Positions 8,824 through 17,243 of a stretch of DNA of 64,000 nt are shown one piece after another. Position numbers and translations under genes: made by a program. Each line of letters begins with the position of its first letter. Position 1 is the first letter of the stretch. Under the pieces are notes generated by a model that searched no databases, was not told the origin of the DNA, and saw only the letters and a list, made by a program, of their open reading frames with translations. The stretch comes from Chitinophagaceae bacterium (GTDB taxonomy: Bacteria > Bacteroidota > Bacteroidia > Chitinophagales > Chitinophagaceae): NCBI GenBank assembly GCA_017307755.1, contig JAFKGQ010000013.1, positions 62,001-126,000 on the forward strand, in the 5' to 3' direction.

Positions 8824-9942
8824 TTATTGCTGCGCTGTTATCGTCTGAATACTCCCATCAGCATTGAATTTCAACTCGGTGACCTTTACGTTTCGTAAAT
8901 ACGTCTTACCGCTGAGCTGCGTATCATGATAAAAAAGCCACCATTTTCCGTTGAATGAAATGATGGAATGGTGGGTGGTCCAGCCTTCCACAGGATTTAA
9001 GATCACCCCCTGCCAGGTAAAGGGACCATAAGGGGAAGTACCTGTAGCATATACAAGTTTATGCGTATCACCCGTGGAATAGGTAAAATAGTATTTGCCG
9101 TTGTATTTAAACATCCAGGACCCCTCAAAAAAACGTTTCTCATTATCCTTCTCCAAAAAAGGCTTGTTGTCACTTCCCACGATCCGGATCTCCTTCACCG
9201 GACCGGCAAGCTGCTTCATATCTGCGCTAAGCTTTGCCACGCGGGGTAGAACGGCCGGCTCATCCGGCTTCCGGCCCCCCTTTGTGGAATCATATCGGCT
9301 ATTGTCCCACTTTTGCAGCTGCCCACCCCAAATACCGCCGAAATACATATAGTAGCTGCCATCGTCATCTTTGAATACACAAGGGTCGATGCTGTAAGTG
9401 CCCTTCATCGGCGTCTTCTCTGCAGTAAAAGGACCTTCAGGTTTTGAGCTGGTAGCCACGCCAATATGAAAAACATCTTTTTTATCCTTCACAGGAAAAT
9501 ATAGATAATAGGTGCCGTTTGCAAAGGCTGCATCCGGAGCCCACAGCTGGCGGCCGGCCCACGGGATATTACGTATGTTGAGCGCCACACCATGATCAGT
9601 GACCTCACCGCCAATGGAATCCATCGACAGGATATGATAATCCCGCATATCAAAATGTGAACCCAGGTCGTCTTCCGGAATACCAGTGGCCGTGTCATGA
9701 GAAGGATAGATATAAATACGTCCATTAAAAACGTGCGCGGAAGGATCAGCCGTATAGATATGTGTTACGAGCGGCTGGGACAAATACTGTTTCTTCCCCA
9801 TGGTGGCGGTGACGGCCGTATCCTTTGCTGTCGAATCCGCAGTCGCGCCGGATGAACTGGCGCCGTTCCCCCCACATCCTGCCAGGGTGATCGTGCAAAT
9901 CGCAGTAAACCCAAATTTGGGTATAAACTTTCTCATTATCAA
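8824..9942 (-). CDS. Glycoside hydrolase family 43 lipoprotein (arabinosidase/xylosidase type)
   Basis: The lipobox LAGC (Cys23) marks a lipoprotein. The five-bladed propeller catalytic residues of family 43 are visible: general base Asp66 (TADPSAHVF), pKa-modulating Asp186 (YSIDPCVFKDDDG) and general acid Glu273 (FFEGSWMFKYNGKYYFTYS). The 372 residues match single-domain GH43 enzymes, which remove arabinose or xylose, or sometimes galactose, from plant polysaccharides. Met3 (9936) is an equally good start. Two LacI-type operator-like sites lie 18 and 71 bases upstream, so carbohydrate-responsive repression is likely. A relic of a second copy lies downstream. Confidence 0.86.
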   Translation of the reverse strand: MIMRKFIPKFGFTAICTITLAGCGGNGASSSGATADSTAKDTAVTATMGKKQYLSQPLVTHIYTADPSAHVFNGRIYIYPSHDTATGIPEDDLGSHFDMRDYHILSMDSIGGEVTDHGVALNIRNIPWAGRQLWAPDAAFANGTYYLYFPVKDKKDVFHIGVATSSKPEGPFTAEKTPMKGTYSIDPCVFKDDDGSYYMYFGGIWGGQLQKWDNSRYDSTKGGRKPDEPAVLPRVAKLSADMKQLAGPVKEIRIVGSDNKPFLEKDNEKRFFEGSWMFKYNGKYYFTYSTGDTHKLVYATGTSPYGPFTWQGVILNPVEGWTTHHSIISFNGKWWLFYHDTQLSGKTYLRNVKVTELKFNADGSIQTITAQQ

Positions 9943-9959
9943 TGGCTTAATATTTAAAA

Positions 9960-9973
9960 TGCAATCGGTTGCA
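9960..9973 (-). promoter_or_regulatory. LacI/CcpA-type operator-like palindrome, promoter-proximal
   Basis: TGCAATCGGTTGCA has perfect TGCAA/TTGCA arms and a central CG, the usual form of LacI-family operators. On the minus strand it lies just downstream of TAATTTCG (9975-9982), one mismatch from the Bacteroidota TAnnTTTG box. A bound repressor would cover the predicted transcription start of the GH43 gene. No LacI-family regulator is encoded in the window. Confidence 0.5.
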
Positions 9974-10012
9974 GCGAAATTATCTCCAATGTACGTCTTT
10001 TTAGACTAAAAA

Positions 10013-10026
10013 TGTAATCGGTTTAA
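10013..10026 (-). promoter_or_regulatory. Second LacI-type operator-like site, 53 bases upstream
   Basis: TGTAATCGGTTTAA shares the core AATCGGTT with the proximal site in the same orientation, but its right arm is less symmetric. The centre-to-centre distance is 53 bases, about five helical turns. This would put both sites on the same face of the DNA and suits cooperative or looped repression. Confidence 0.42.
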
Positions 10027-10192
10027 ATTTTATTTGACGAGCTCAACGTTTCCCCTTTCATATAATCACTACTTTTGATACATACATCATCTTATCTTCC
10101 ACAGACCAAGACCTTCTCCACGTACTTTCCATTATATCATGTGACATCCTTTGGAACCTTTCATTATTTATTCACCAATTAACACGGTATTT

Positions 10193-11335
10193 ATGAAAAG
10201 TTCTATCAAGCTGATCGCAATTGGCATCCCCGCCGTCATTACCATGTATTCCTGCCAGAAAGGAATGAGATCAACTGAACAGTCCAGTGTGAGTCGAAGG
10301 GTGGAAATGCTCAACGCAAAACCTGCAGGCAACATCCAGGGTGCTGTTTCGGTCTTTGCAACGGGCTTCAACAATCCACGTGGATTGAAGTTTGGGCCTG
10401 ACGGGAATCTGTATGTGGCAGAAGGAGGTCCGGGCGGAAAAGATTCGACCATAGGTCAGTGCACTCAGGTTCCATTCCCCGTAGGCCCCTATCACGGAAG
10501 TCCCGTAGGCGGGCGCATTTCAAAAGTAGATGCAGCAGGTATACGTACAACCGTCACCGACAACCTGCCTTCCAGCATGGCAAATGAGATCATTGGCGGC
10601 GATGTGGAGGGAGTAGCCGACGTTGCATTCATCGGCAACACACTGTATGCATTACTGGCCGGTGGCGGCTGCTCTCATGGCGTTGCTGGTATTCCCAACG
10701 GTATCGTAAAGGTCAACTCCAACGGCACCTGGACATGGGTAGCCAATCTCAGCGACTGGCAGCAGTCACACCCTGTCCTGCACCCCGAACCAGACGATTT
10801 TGAACCAGACGGCACCTGGTATAGCATGATCGATGTACGCGGTGACCTGTACGCACTGGAACCCAATCATGGCGAGCTGGTCAAAGTAACCACCGGCGGC
10901 AGCGTCAGCCGGGTCATCGACATCTCAGCCAGCCAGGGACATATCGTTCCTACTGCACTATCCTATCATGGTAATTTCTATATGGGCAATTTATATACCT
11001 TCCCCATCCCCGGAGGCGCTTCAAAGATCTTTAAGATCACACCGTCCGGAGAAATCAAGGTAGTAGCATCAGGGCTTAACACCGTGCTGGGCCTGGTATT
11101 CGATAATCGCGACAGGATGTACGTACTGGAAATGACCGTAGGCGCCGCCTTTCCCACACCCGGTATGGGAAGGGTCCTGCGGATAGATCCTTCCGGCCAA
11201 ATGACCACTATCGCTATGGGACTATCTCTTCCCACTGGCATGACCATGGGCCCTGATGGCAACTTGTATGTATCCAACTGGGGATTCAGTCCAAAAGCCA
11301 TCGGCGGCGGCCAGGTATTGAAAATAACACTTTAA
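10193..11335 (+). CDS. ScyD/ScyE-like beta-propeller protein
   Basis: I chose the ATG at 10193 because it starts a lipoprotein-like signal (IAIGIPAVITMYSCQKG). An upstream in-frame ATG at 10151 would add 14 residues before the signal. The body is a propeller with repeated FGPDGNLYVAEGG and MGPDGNLYVSNWG motifs, as in the ScyD/ScyE family named after cyanobacterial scytonemin genes. Members are secreted propellers of unknown activity, and this gene has no scytonemin neighbours. The 250-base gap to the divergent GH43 gene probably holds promoters for both. Confidence 0.72.
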   Translation: MKSSIKLIAIGIPAVITMYSCQKGMRSTEQSSVSRRVEMLNAKPAGNIQGAVSVFATGFNNPRGLKFGPDGNLYVAEGGPGGKDSTIGQCTQVPFPVGPYHGSPVGGRISKVDAAGIRTTVTDNLPSSMANEIIGGDVEGVADVAFIGNTLYALLAGGGCSHGVAGIPNGIVKVNSNGTWTWVANLSDWQQSHPVLHPEPDDFEPDGTWYSMIDVRGDLYALEPNHGELVKVTTGGSVSRVIDISASQGHIVPTALSYHGNFYMGNLYTFPIPGGASKIFKITPSGEIKVVASGLNTVLGLVFDNRDRMYVLEMTVGAAFPTPGMGRVLRIDPSGQMTTIAMGLSLPTGMTMGPDGNLYVSNWGFSPKAIGGGQVLKITL

Positions 11336-11393
11336 AAAAATAAGCTGATGACATTTGATTGTGGATGCATGCTCAGAGCGCCTCCCTATTTTT

Positions 11394-12491
11394 TTACTGC
11401 TCATTTCCTTCACCGTCGTCCCCTTTCGGTCCCTTCGGAATATTAAAACACTGCTGGAGTATATCATCCGTCAGATCTGAGGGAGAAACCTTGTTCCTCG
11501 CCTTATTCATCATAATGACCACATACAGATCCCGGGAAGGCACGATTTTATAATCACATACGCTGCCAATACCTGTCCCTCCGCCGCCTTTGTGAATAAC
11601 AAGCACGTCACGGGCCATACGGGAATGCCATCCCGGGGTATTGGACAATGTAGAGGAGTAGGGCGTCCACATAGCGTCGATAGTCTTTTTCCGTAACAGC
11701 TGAGCTTTATATAATGTCTGGTTCAGCTGTACGAAGTCGGTAAGTGTAGTTTGGAGTCCGCCGGAGGGCAGCCCATAGTCATCCGCGTTGAAGTGTGTCT
11801 CTACCGACACTAATTTTCCATTTTTTTCCAGGTGGCCTGTACTCACGTCGTTGGAGGGTGGTTTTATCCCTGAATTTACCATACCAGCCGGCTTAAATAC
11901 CCGCTTTTGCATAAACGATAGGTAACCCATCCCTGTTACCGCCTCGATCAGCTTGCCCATTACTGCGAAGTTGAAATTATTATACTGCTGCCGTGCGCCG
12001 GGGCGGAAGACCATTTTCATCTTTCCCGCCCGGGAAAGTGTTTGTTCGAAGGAAGCATTGTCCTTTTCGCCCTTCAATTGGGGAATACCGCTGGTATGGG
12101 TCATAAATTGGCGAATGGTAATGTTTTGCCAGTCGGCCGGCAACCCCTTCATGTATTTCTTTATGGGATCATCCAATGCAAACTTATTCTCCTGCACCAG
12201 GAGCATTAAACCCACAGCCGTAAATGCTTTGGATACTGAGCCGATGCTGAATACCGTCTGTTCATCTGCTTTCGCCGCCGCGTTGACGGACCTGATCCCG
12301 TAGGCTTTTTCAAACACTACCTTCCCATCCTGGACGACAGCAACCGCCATGCCGGGGATGGACTCATCGGTCATAGCTCTATTAATGATCCTGTTAACTT
12401 TCTGGCTGATGTCATTCTGGGCCTTTGCTGGCCCGGCAGAGGTCAACGTAAGGGCTGTGAGGCTAAAAAGGATTATACGGTATACGAGCAT
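11394..12491 (-). CDS. Exported serine hydrolase of the beta-lactamase class C / PBP4* family
   Basis: The start at 12491 gives a clean signal peptide (MLVYRIILFSLTALTLTSAG). The active-site motif is FSIGSVSKAFTAVG, with SVSK as the SxxK nucleophile motif. QQYNNFNFAVMG supplies the YxN motif, and VIHKGGGGTGIG corresponds to the HxG/KTG region. The 365 residues match esterase- and peptidase-type members of this family rather than resistance enzymes. The likely role is hydrolysis of peptides or esters in the periplasm. It lies 57 bases downstream of the DinB gene on the same strand and may belong to the same transcript. Confidence 0.8.
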   Translation of the reverse strand: MLVYRIILFSLTALTLTSAGPAKAQNDISQKVNRIINRAMTDESIPGMAVAVVQDGKVVFEKAYGIRSVNAAAKADEQTVFSIGSVSKAFTAVGLMLLVQENKFALDDPIKKYMKGLPADWQNITIRQFMTHTSGIPQLKGEKDNASFEQTLSRAGKMKMVFRPGARQQYNNFNFAVMGKLIEAVTGMGYLSFMQKRVFKPAGMVNSGIKPPSNDVSTGHLEKNGKLVSVETHFNADDYGLPSGGLQTTLTDFVQLNQTLYKAQLLRKKTIDAMWTPYSSTLSNTPGWHSRMARDVLVIHKGGGGTGIGSVCDYKIVPSRDLYVVIMMNKARNKVSPSDLTDDILQQCFNIPKGPKGDDGEGNEQ

Positions 12492-12547
12492 GGCGGTTAA
12501 GGGTTGGGGTATTGTAATAAATGTATACAAATTACGCTATAAAATGA

Positions 12548-13078
12548 TCACACCTCTTCCCTGGCCCTCCGAACCCATGACGGAGCATCGTTCATCCCCT
12601 GACGTAAAAGCATATTCAATTGAGCCGCATGGTGTTGAACATGTCTCATATTATACATCAACAGTTCTGTGACGGAATAGTCCCTGGCCTTGGGGGTCCC
12701 CGGTTTCTCCAGCCACTGTTCATTCAATTTTTCCTCTGTCAGGTCTGCTATGAGCAGACGGCACCTTTCGCGACTCGACTGCAGATAGTCCAGTAATTCC
12801 TTTTTGCTATAGATCCTGTCCGGTATGTTTTTGTCTATCGCATCCGCGTCTATTTCATCTTCTGCCCCTGCCGGGGTGAAAGGGAGTGCGGCGGAAAAGT
12901 CTTTTCGCCAGGGGATCGTCAGGTAGTAATCCAGATATATCAGACAATGATAAGCATTGTAAAAGAACTTTTTATTGGTGCTCCAGTTCTCTTCCGGATA
13001 TAACATGATGGCATTCTTTACCATGTCGATGCTTGCTCCGAATTGATACCACAAACTTTCTTTAAGAACATTGATCAT
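12548..13078 (-). CDS. DinB-like four-helix bundle protein
   Basis: The protein has 176 residues and no signal. The helices carry the three-His metal-site pattern of the DinB/YfiT superfamily: an N-terminal AYHCLIYLDYYL and a C-terminal MRHVQHHAAQLNMLL. Members bind divalent metal, and some are thiol transferases. Here the role is unknown. Its start overlaps the stop of the GMC oxidoreductase gene by 4 bases, so the two are translationally coupled. Confidence 0.75.
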   Translation of the reverse strand: MINVLKESLWYQFGASIDMVKNAIMLYPEENWSTNKKFFYNAYHCLIYLDYYLTIPWRKDFSAALPFTPAGAEDEIDADAIDKNIPDRIYSKKELLDYLQSSRERCRLLIADLTEEKLNEQWLEKPGTPKARDYSVTELLMYNMRHVQHHAAQLNMLLRQGMNDAPSWVRRAREEV

Positions 13079-14736
13079 ATCTCCATCCTTTTTAGTTGTC
13101 GTACGGCATAGTCACATGCCCGCGCTGTAATGGCCATATAGGTCAGGCTGGGGTTAAGACAGGCGCTGGAAGTCATACAGCTGCCGTCAGTGATAAATAC
13201 ATTAGGCACTTCATGCATCTGGCCATAACCATTCAGCACGCTGGTCCGGGGATCCCGTCCCATACGGGCAATACCCATTTCGTGGTTGGCATTCCCGGGA
13301 TAGCTCATGCTCCCGCTGACCTGTACATTCGTATAGCCTGCAGTGGTCAGCATATCTGTAGCGCTGGTGATCATATCCGCATGCATGGCTTTTTCGTTAT
13401 CGCGAAAGCTACAATCCATCACCAGCTGCGGTCTTCCAAATACATCTTTTTTGGTGGGATGCAGCGTAACACGGTTATCGCTGTACGGCAGGCATTCGCC
13501 ATATGCATAGAGGTTTATGCGCCACGGACCGGGTTCGACAGCAGCGTCCTTTAACTCAACACCGATACCCATGTCACCACCGGCATGTCCGCGATAAGCC
13601 CCACCGCCAAAATGATAACCCCGTAGGAAGTTATGCGTTTGCCCTGTTATGTTCTGAAAACGGGGGATATAAATGCTGGTAGGCCTGCGGCCATAATAAT
13701 AGCTGTCTTTAAAGCCGGGTACTTCGGCAGTGATGGACAGCCCCTTGTGGTGATCCATCAGGTTGCGGCCCACCTGGTCGCTGCCATTGCCCAGACCGTT
13801 GGGAAAACGCCGGCTGGTGCTGTTGAGCAGTATAAAAGCCGTAGCCAGGGTGGCGGCATTTAAGAAGATGAGACGGGCATAAAACTCCTGGGTCTGTTTT
13901 GTCTCCGTGTCGATGATCTCTACGCCCGTGGCCCTTCCGCGCCGCTCATCGTAGATCACTCTGTTCACCAGCGAATGCGGCCGCAGGGTAAGGTTGCCCG
14001 TGGCATGCGCCGCGGGCAGTGTGCTGGCATTGGTGCTGAAATAGGCGCCATAGGGACATCCCCGGTGACAAAGATCCCTGGCCTGACATTGCCCGCGTCC
14101 TTTCACGGGACGGGTAAGGTTGGCGGTCCGGCCGATGATTACCTTTCTGTCCGTATAATGCTTTTCGATCCTCTGTGAAAAGTCCTTTTCCGCGCAATTC
14201 ATTTCAAAGGGCGGTAAAAATTTTCCATCGGGCAGGTGAGGGATGCCGTCCGTGTTACCGCTGACACCAATAAAACTTTCGACATAATCGTACCAGGGCG
14301 CCAGGTCCTTATAACGTATGGGCCAGTCGACACCATGACCGTCTTTTATATTGGATTCAAAATAGAGATCGCTCATCCTGTAGCAGGCCCTTCCCCAGAG
14401 CAGCGAACGCCCTCCGACGATGTCACCTCTTACCCAGTCGTACCGCTTTGTTTCCTCATAGGGGTTTTCCAGGTCATTGATATAAAAATGCTTGGTATCT
14501 TCCTGGAATGAGAAATGACGGCTTTGGATGGGATGGCTTTTGATGTCTTCCTGTGACAGTCTCAGATGATGTTTGAAATCCCATGGGTTCATAGTGGCCG
14601 TAGGATAGTTGGGATGTTCCATGGGGCGTCCCCGTTCCAGCATCAATACTTTTAACCCTTTTTCGCAAAGCTCTTTGGCAGCCCATCCACCGCTGATACC
14701 TGAACCTACGATGATGGCATCATAAACATTATTCAT
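13075..14736 (-). CDS. GMC family FAD-dependent oxidoreductase
   Basis: An N-terminal GSGISG (residues 11-16) and VLMLERG form the FAD-binding Rossmann motif. A second GMC signature region (GDIVGGRSLLWGRACYR) and a C-terminal NANHEMGIARMG plus NPSLTYMAITA provide the catalytic His and Asn regions. The 553 residues are normal for sugar/alcohol dehydrogenases of this family. A cluster of three cysteines (Cys217, Cys223, Cys227) is of interest because some membrane-linked glucose dehydrogenases hold an iron-sulfur cluster at an equivalent place. No signal peptide is visible. It overlaps both neighbours by ATGA-type junctions. Confidence 0.85.
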   Translation of the reverse strand: MNNVYDAIIVGSGISGGWAAKELCEKGLKVLMLERGRPMEHPNYPTATMNPWDFKHHLRLSQEDIKSHPIQSRHFSFQEDTKHFYINDLENPYEETKRYDWVRGDIVGGRSLLWGRACYRMSDLYFESNIKDGHGVDWPIRYKDLAPWYDYVESFIGVSGNTDGIPHLPDGKFLPPFEMNCAEKDFSQRIEKHYTDRKVIIGRTANLTRPVKGRGQCQARDLCHRGCPYGAYFSTNASTLPAAHATGNLTLRPHSLVNRVIYDERRGRATGVEIIDTETKQTQEFYARLIFLNAATLATAFILLNSTSRRFPNGLGNGSDQVGRNLMDHHKGLSITAEVPGFKDSYYYGRRPTSIYIPRFQNITGQTHNFLRGYHFGGGAYRGHAGGDMGIGVELKDAAVEPGPWRINLYAYGECLPYSDNRVTLHPTKKDVFGRPQLVMDCSFRDNEKAMHADMITSATDMLTTAGYTNVQVSGSMSYPGNANHEMGIARMGRDPRTSVLNGYGQMHEVPNVFITDGSCMTSSACLNPSLTYMAITARACDYAVRQLKRMEI

Positions 14737-15398
14737 AAATTCTTCGGATTTTTCCAGCCTTTTTGTAATCTTTCGATCGTGCCCTTCACTCTTTCTGTCC
14801 GGGTTTCTTCGCGTTTAGCGGTGACGATCCACTCCACATACTCTTTTCTGTGCGAATAGGCCAATGATTCATACACCTCCCGGGCAGTCTTGTTTCGCTT
14901 CAAAGCCTTTTCCAGGTCTTCGGGGACACGCACGGTCCTGGTGGCCGGATCGATATAGTCCAGAATGGGCCGATCATTCGACGAAGATCTGGCCTCAGCC
15001 TTTTTCCTGTCAGTTTCCGTCTGCAGCCGCATTCCAAAGGCCGACCAGGTTTCGTCAAAAGAGATCAGACTGATCCACTGCAGGTGCTTATGTTCAAGGA
15101 GGGCATCCCACCCCTTGTCGCGCGTCAGGTCTGTCTGAATACCTGAGCTGCCCTTGGGGTAGTATATCCAACAAATAACATCCGGCTTTAACAGTCCCAG
15201 CACCTTTTGCAGCTCTTTCTCCATCTGCACCTTGTCCTTTACAAACCAATGTATCTGCGTATATTCCCTGGTTTGGGTCGACACCTGTACGCCCGCCGGC
15301 AAGGGATCCAGGGTGTCGGAAAATCCCGAAGGCGCATGCAATGTCAGCAGCTTCATCTTCGGGGAGATACGTAGTTTTTGGGCAAGTGACTGTGCCAT
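14733..15398 (-). CDS. YdeI/OmpD-associated-like protein
   Basis: The open frame extends to 15611, but I place the start at 15398 (MAQSLAQKLRI) because the extension overlaps the divergent rhomboid gene and looks non-coding. The N-terminal half (about 1-120) has alternating strands and helices with LLKPDVICWIYYP, resembling DUF3052-type folds. The C-terminal half carries the OmdA-like segment VPEDLEKALKRNKTAREVYE followed by a Lys/Arg-rich helix. The family's role is poorly known; some members are called bacteriocin-protection proteins. It is first in a coupled set YdeI, GMC, DinB. Confidence 0.7.
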   Translation of the reverse strand: MAQSLAQKLRISPKMKLLTLHAPSGFSDTLDPLPAGVQVSTQTREYTQIHWFVKDKVQMEKELQKVLGLLKPDVICWIYYPKGSSGIQTDLTRDKGWDALLEHKHLQWISLISFDETWSAFGMRLQTETDRKKAEARSSSNDRPILDYIDPATRTVRVPEDLEKALKRNKTAREVYESLAYSHRKEYVEWIVTAKREETRTERVKGTIERLQKGWKNPKNL

Positions 15399-15449
15399 AA
15401 AGAATGTTTGGCTGAAATTACGTAAATTTTCATCCTGAATAATGCCCGT

Positions 15450-16289
15450 ATGCCAGCCTCGATCATCGTATTCATCCTTATCATTATAACTACGCTCGTA
15501 TCTTACAGGGGTCTTAAGGACAGCCGTTTCTTTACAACCTATGAATTTCAGGTAGAGAAGATCCTTCTTTACAAAGATTATAAACGGCTGTTTACCTCCG
15601 GCTTTTTGCACGTCAGCTGGCTACACCTTTTTTTCAATATGCTCAGCCTGTTCCTCTTCAGCGGGGTAGTGGGAATGACCCTGGGTGGTTTTGAGTTTCT
15701 CCTTATTTATTTTGCCAGTCTTGTGGGCGGGGGACTGCTTTCCCTACTGGTTCACCGGAGTGAGGGGGACTATAGTTCTGTCGGCGCATCAGGGGCTATT
15801 TGCGGGGTGTTGTTTGCTGCCGTGGCAATATATCCCGATATGCCTATCAGTCTTTTTATTTTACCTGCCATCCCGGGTTGGATCTATGCCCTCTTATTTG
15901 TATTATTTAGTATCTATGCCATAAGGTCCAGAAAAAATAATATAGGTCATGAAACGCATCTGGGCGGCGGACTGGTGGGCATGACCCTGGCGCTGATCCT
16001 GCATCCGTCGGCGTTTGTCAACAATTATGGAAAGATCCTCCTCATTTTAGTCCCTACGGCCGCATTTATCTACCTCATTATCAACCGCCCCGGCCTATTG
16101 CTCGTCGACAACCTCTTCTATAAGAACCACCAGGACTTTTATTCCATCGATCACCGGTACAATGCCGATCGTATCGACCGGCAACAGGAGATTGACAGGA
16201 TACTGGACAAGATCAACAAGAGAGGCATGAAAAGTCTGAATAAAAAAGAAAAAGAGACGCTGGAAGCCTATTCGAAAAATATTCGTTAA
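15450..16289 (+). CDS. Rhomboid family intramembrane serine protease
   Basis: Five to six membrane helices carry the rhomboid signatures: HVSWLHLFFNMLSLFLF (about residues 54-70), the catalytic GASG with Ser114, and the catalytic His170 in HETHLGGGLVG. A soluble C-terminal tail of about 70 charged residues (220-279) extends into the cytoplasm. Rhomboids cut single-pass membrane proteins within the bilayer. It is divergent from the YdeI-like gene with only 51 bases between starts, so the promoters must be packed into that gap. Confidence 0.87.
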   Translation: MPASIIVFILIIITTLVSYRGLKDSRFFTTYEFQVEKILLYKDYKRLFTSGFLHVSWLHLFFNMLSLFLFSGVVGMTLGGFEFLLIYFASLVGGGLLSLLVHRSEGDYSSVGASGAICGVLFAAVAIYPDMPISLFILPAIPGWIYALLFVLFSIYAIRSRKNNIGHETHLGGGLVGMTLALILHPSAFVNNYGKILLILVPTAAFIYLIINRPGLLLVDNLFYKNHQDFYSIDHRYNADRIDRQQEIDRILDKINKRGMKSLNKKEKETLEAYSKNIR

Positions 16290-16344
16290 GGGCCTGTGTC
16301 GGCTTTGTGTCTGATCTTCAAAAGGTAGTCCGTATTGGCGCGCA

Positions 16345-16378
16345 TTGGGACTATCCAATTAAAAGTATCTTACCTTTG
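16345..16378 (+). promoter_or_regulatory. Candidate Bacteroidota-type promoter for the flavodoxin gene
   Basis: TACCTTTG (16371-16378) is a perfect TAnnTTTG -7 box, the form used by the Bacteroidota primary sigma factor. A TTG at 16345-16347 lies close to the expected -33 position. Transcription would begin near 16383, about 22 bases before the ATG. Confidence 0.5.
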
Positions 16379-16404
16379 ACATATGCGTATCTTAACGACC
16401 CTTC

Positions 16405-16920
16405 ATGAATGGTATAGTGCTCTATAAAAGCAGGTATGGCGCCTCCCGGCAATATGCAGACTGGATTGGCGGGGATCTTAGACTCCCCGTCATCGCCCCC
16501 GAAAGGATGGATGAAAAATTATTGGCTGCCTGTGATTTCCTGCTCATCGGGGCATCCGTGTACAACGGGGAGCTGTTGTTAAAAGATTGGTTAGAAGAGA
16601 ACGAGCACCGCCTCAGCAACAAAAAGTTATTCCTGTTTATCGTTTGCGCTCCCACGCCGGATGTGGGAAAGCACCATCAGATCATACTGGACAACATTCC
16701 ACGATCCATCTGGGATGTCGCAGACATCGTTTTTCTGCCGGGCAGATGGATACTCAGGGATCTTTCCCTCACCGACAGCCGGACGCTCGAACAGAAAGCC
16801 CGGACGGAGAGCGACCCGGTCAAAAGAGATGCCCTGTCGCAGGACAACGATGCCGTAAAAAAAAAGAACATAGACGGTTTACTGCGGACCGTAAGATCAT
16901 TCGCCACCCCCGCGGAATAG
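16405..16920 (+). CDS. Flavodoxin domain protein (HemG-like)
   Basis: The N-terminus IVLYKSRYGASRQYADWI fits the flavodoxin FMN phosphate-binding loop, although the usual T/S-x-T-G-x-T form is relaxed. DFLLIGASVYNGELL corresponds to the second FMN loop and resembles protoporphyrinogen oxidase-type flavodoxins. The protein has 171 residues and no signal, so it is cytoplasmic. It probably carries electrons to an unknown partner; a haem-synthesis role is only one possibility. A strong promoter-like box precedes it. Confidence 0.75.
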   Translation: MNGIVLYKSRYGASRQYADWIGGDLRLPVIAPERMDEKLLAACDFLLIGASVYNGELLLKDWLEENEHRLSNKKLFLFIVCAPTPDVGKHHQIILDNIPRSIWDVADIVFLPGRWILRDLSLTDSRTLEQKARTESDPVKRDALSQDNDAVKKKNIDGLLRTVRSFATPAE

Positions 16921-16957
16921 ACTTCGTCATTTCTGTATCTCCCCCAACACCCTTTCA

Positions 16958-17233
16958 TTACTGATTCAGGAACGCAACGATCTTATCTCTTTCCTTGTCC
17001 GTAAGTTGCGCCCTCGTCTGCATATGCATTCCAATAGTTACCCACTGGTCGTGGGAAAAAGTATTAGGGGATGGAGTATTATGGCATCTTTGACAGTTTT
17101 CCGCCCAAAGCTGGACGCCGGTCTTACCCGCAACTTTTTGACTCTCCGCGCAACTATTCGCAAGGATACTAAATACAATGCCCGTACCTGCGATGATTAT
17201 CCATGTTAAAGATTTTATATTGTTGTGTCGCAT
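16958..17233 (-). CDS. Small mono-haem cytochrome c lipoprotein
   Basis: I chose the ATG at 17233 (MRHNNIKSLTW), which gives a clean hydrophobic signal ending in LANSC; an in-frame ATG at 17254 would overlap the upstream stop. CQRCH is the single haem-binding motif. A methionine in WVTIGMHMQTRAQLT could be the sixth haem ligand. At 91 residues it is short, like compact electron-transfer cytochromes. It follows the porin gene by 10 bases and probably sits in the same transcript. Confidence 0.75.
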   Translation of the reverse strand: MRHNNIKSLTWIIIAGTGIVFSILANSCAESQKVAGKTGVQLWAENCQRCHNTPSPNTFSHDQWVTIGMHMQTRAQLTDKERDKIVAFLNQ

Positions 17234-17243
17234 ACAATGATCT

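Noticed and set aside
15399..15611. N-terminal extension of the YdeI-like gene
   Set aside because: It overlaps the start of the divergent rhomboid gene and has no family resemblance; the start at 15398 gives a normal N-terminus.
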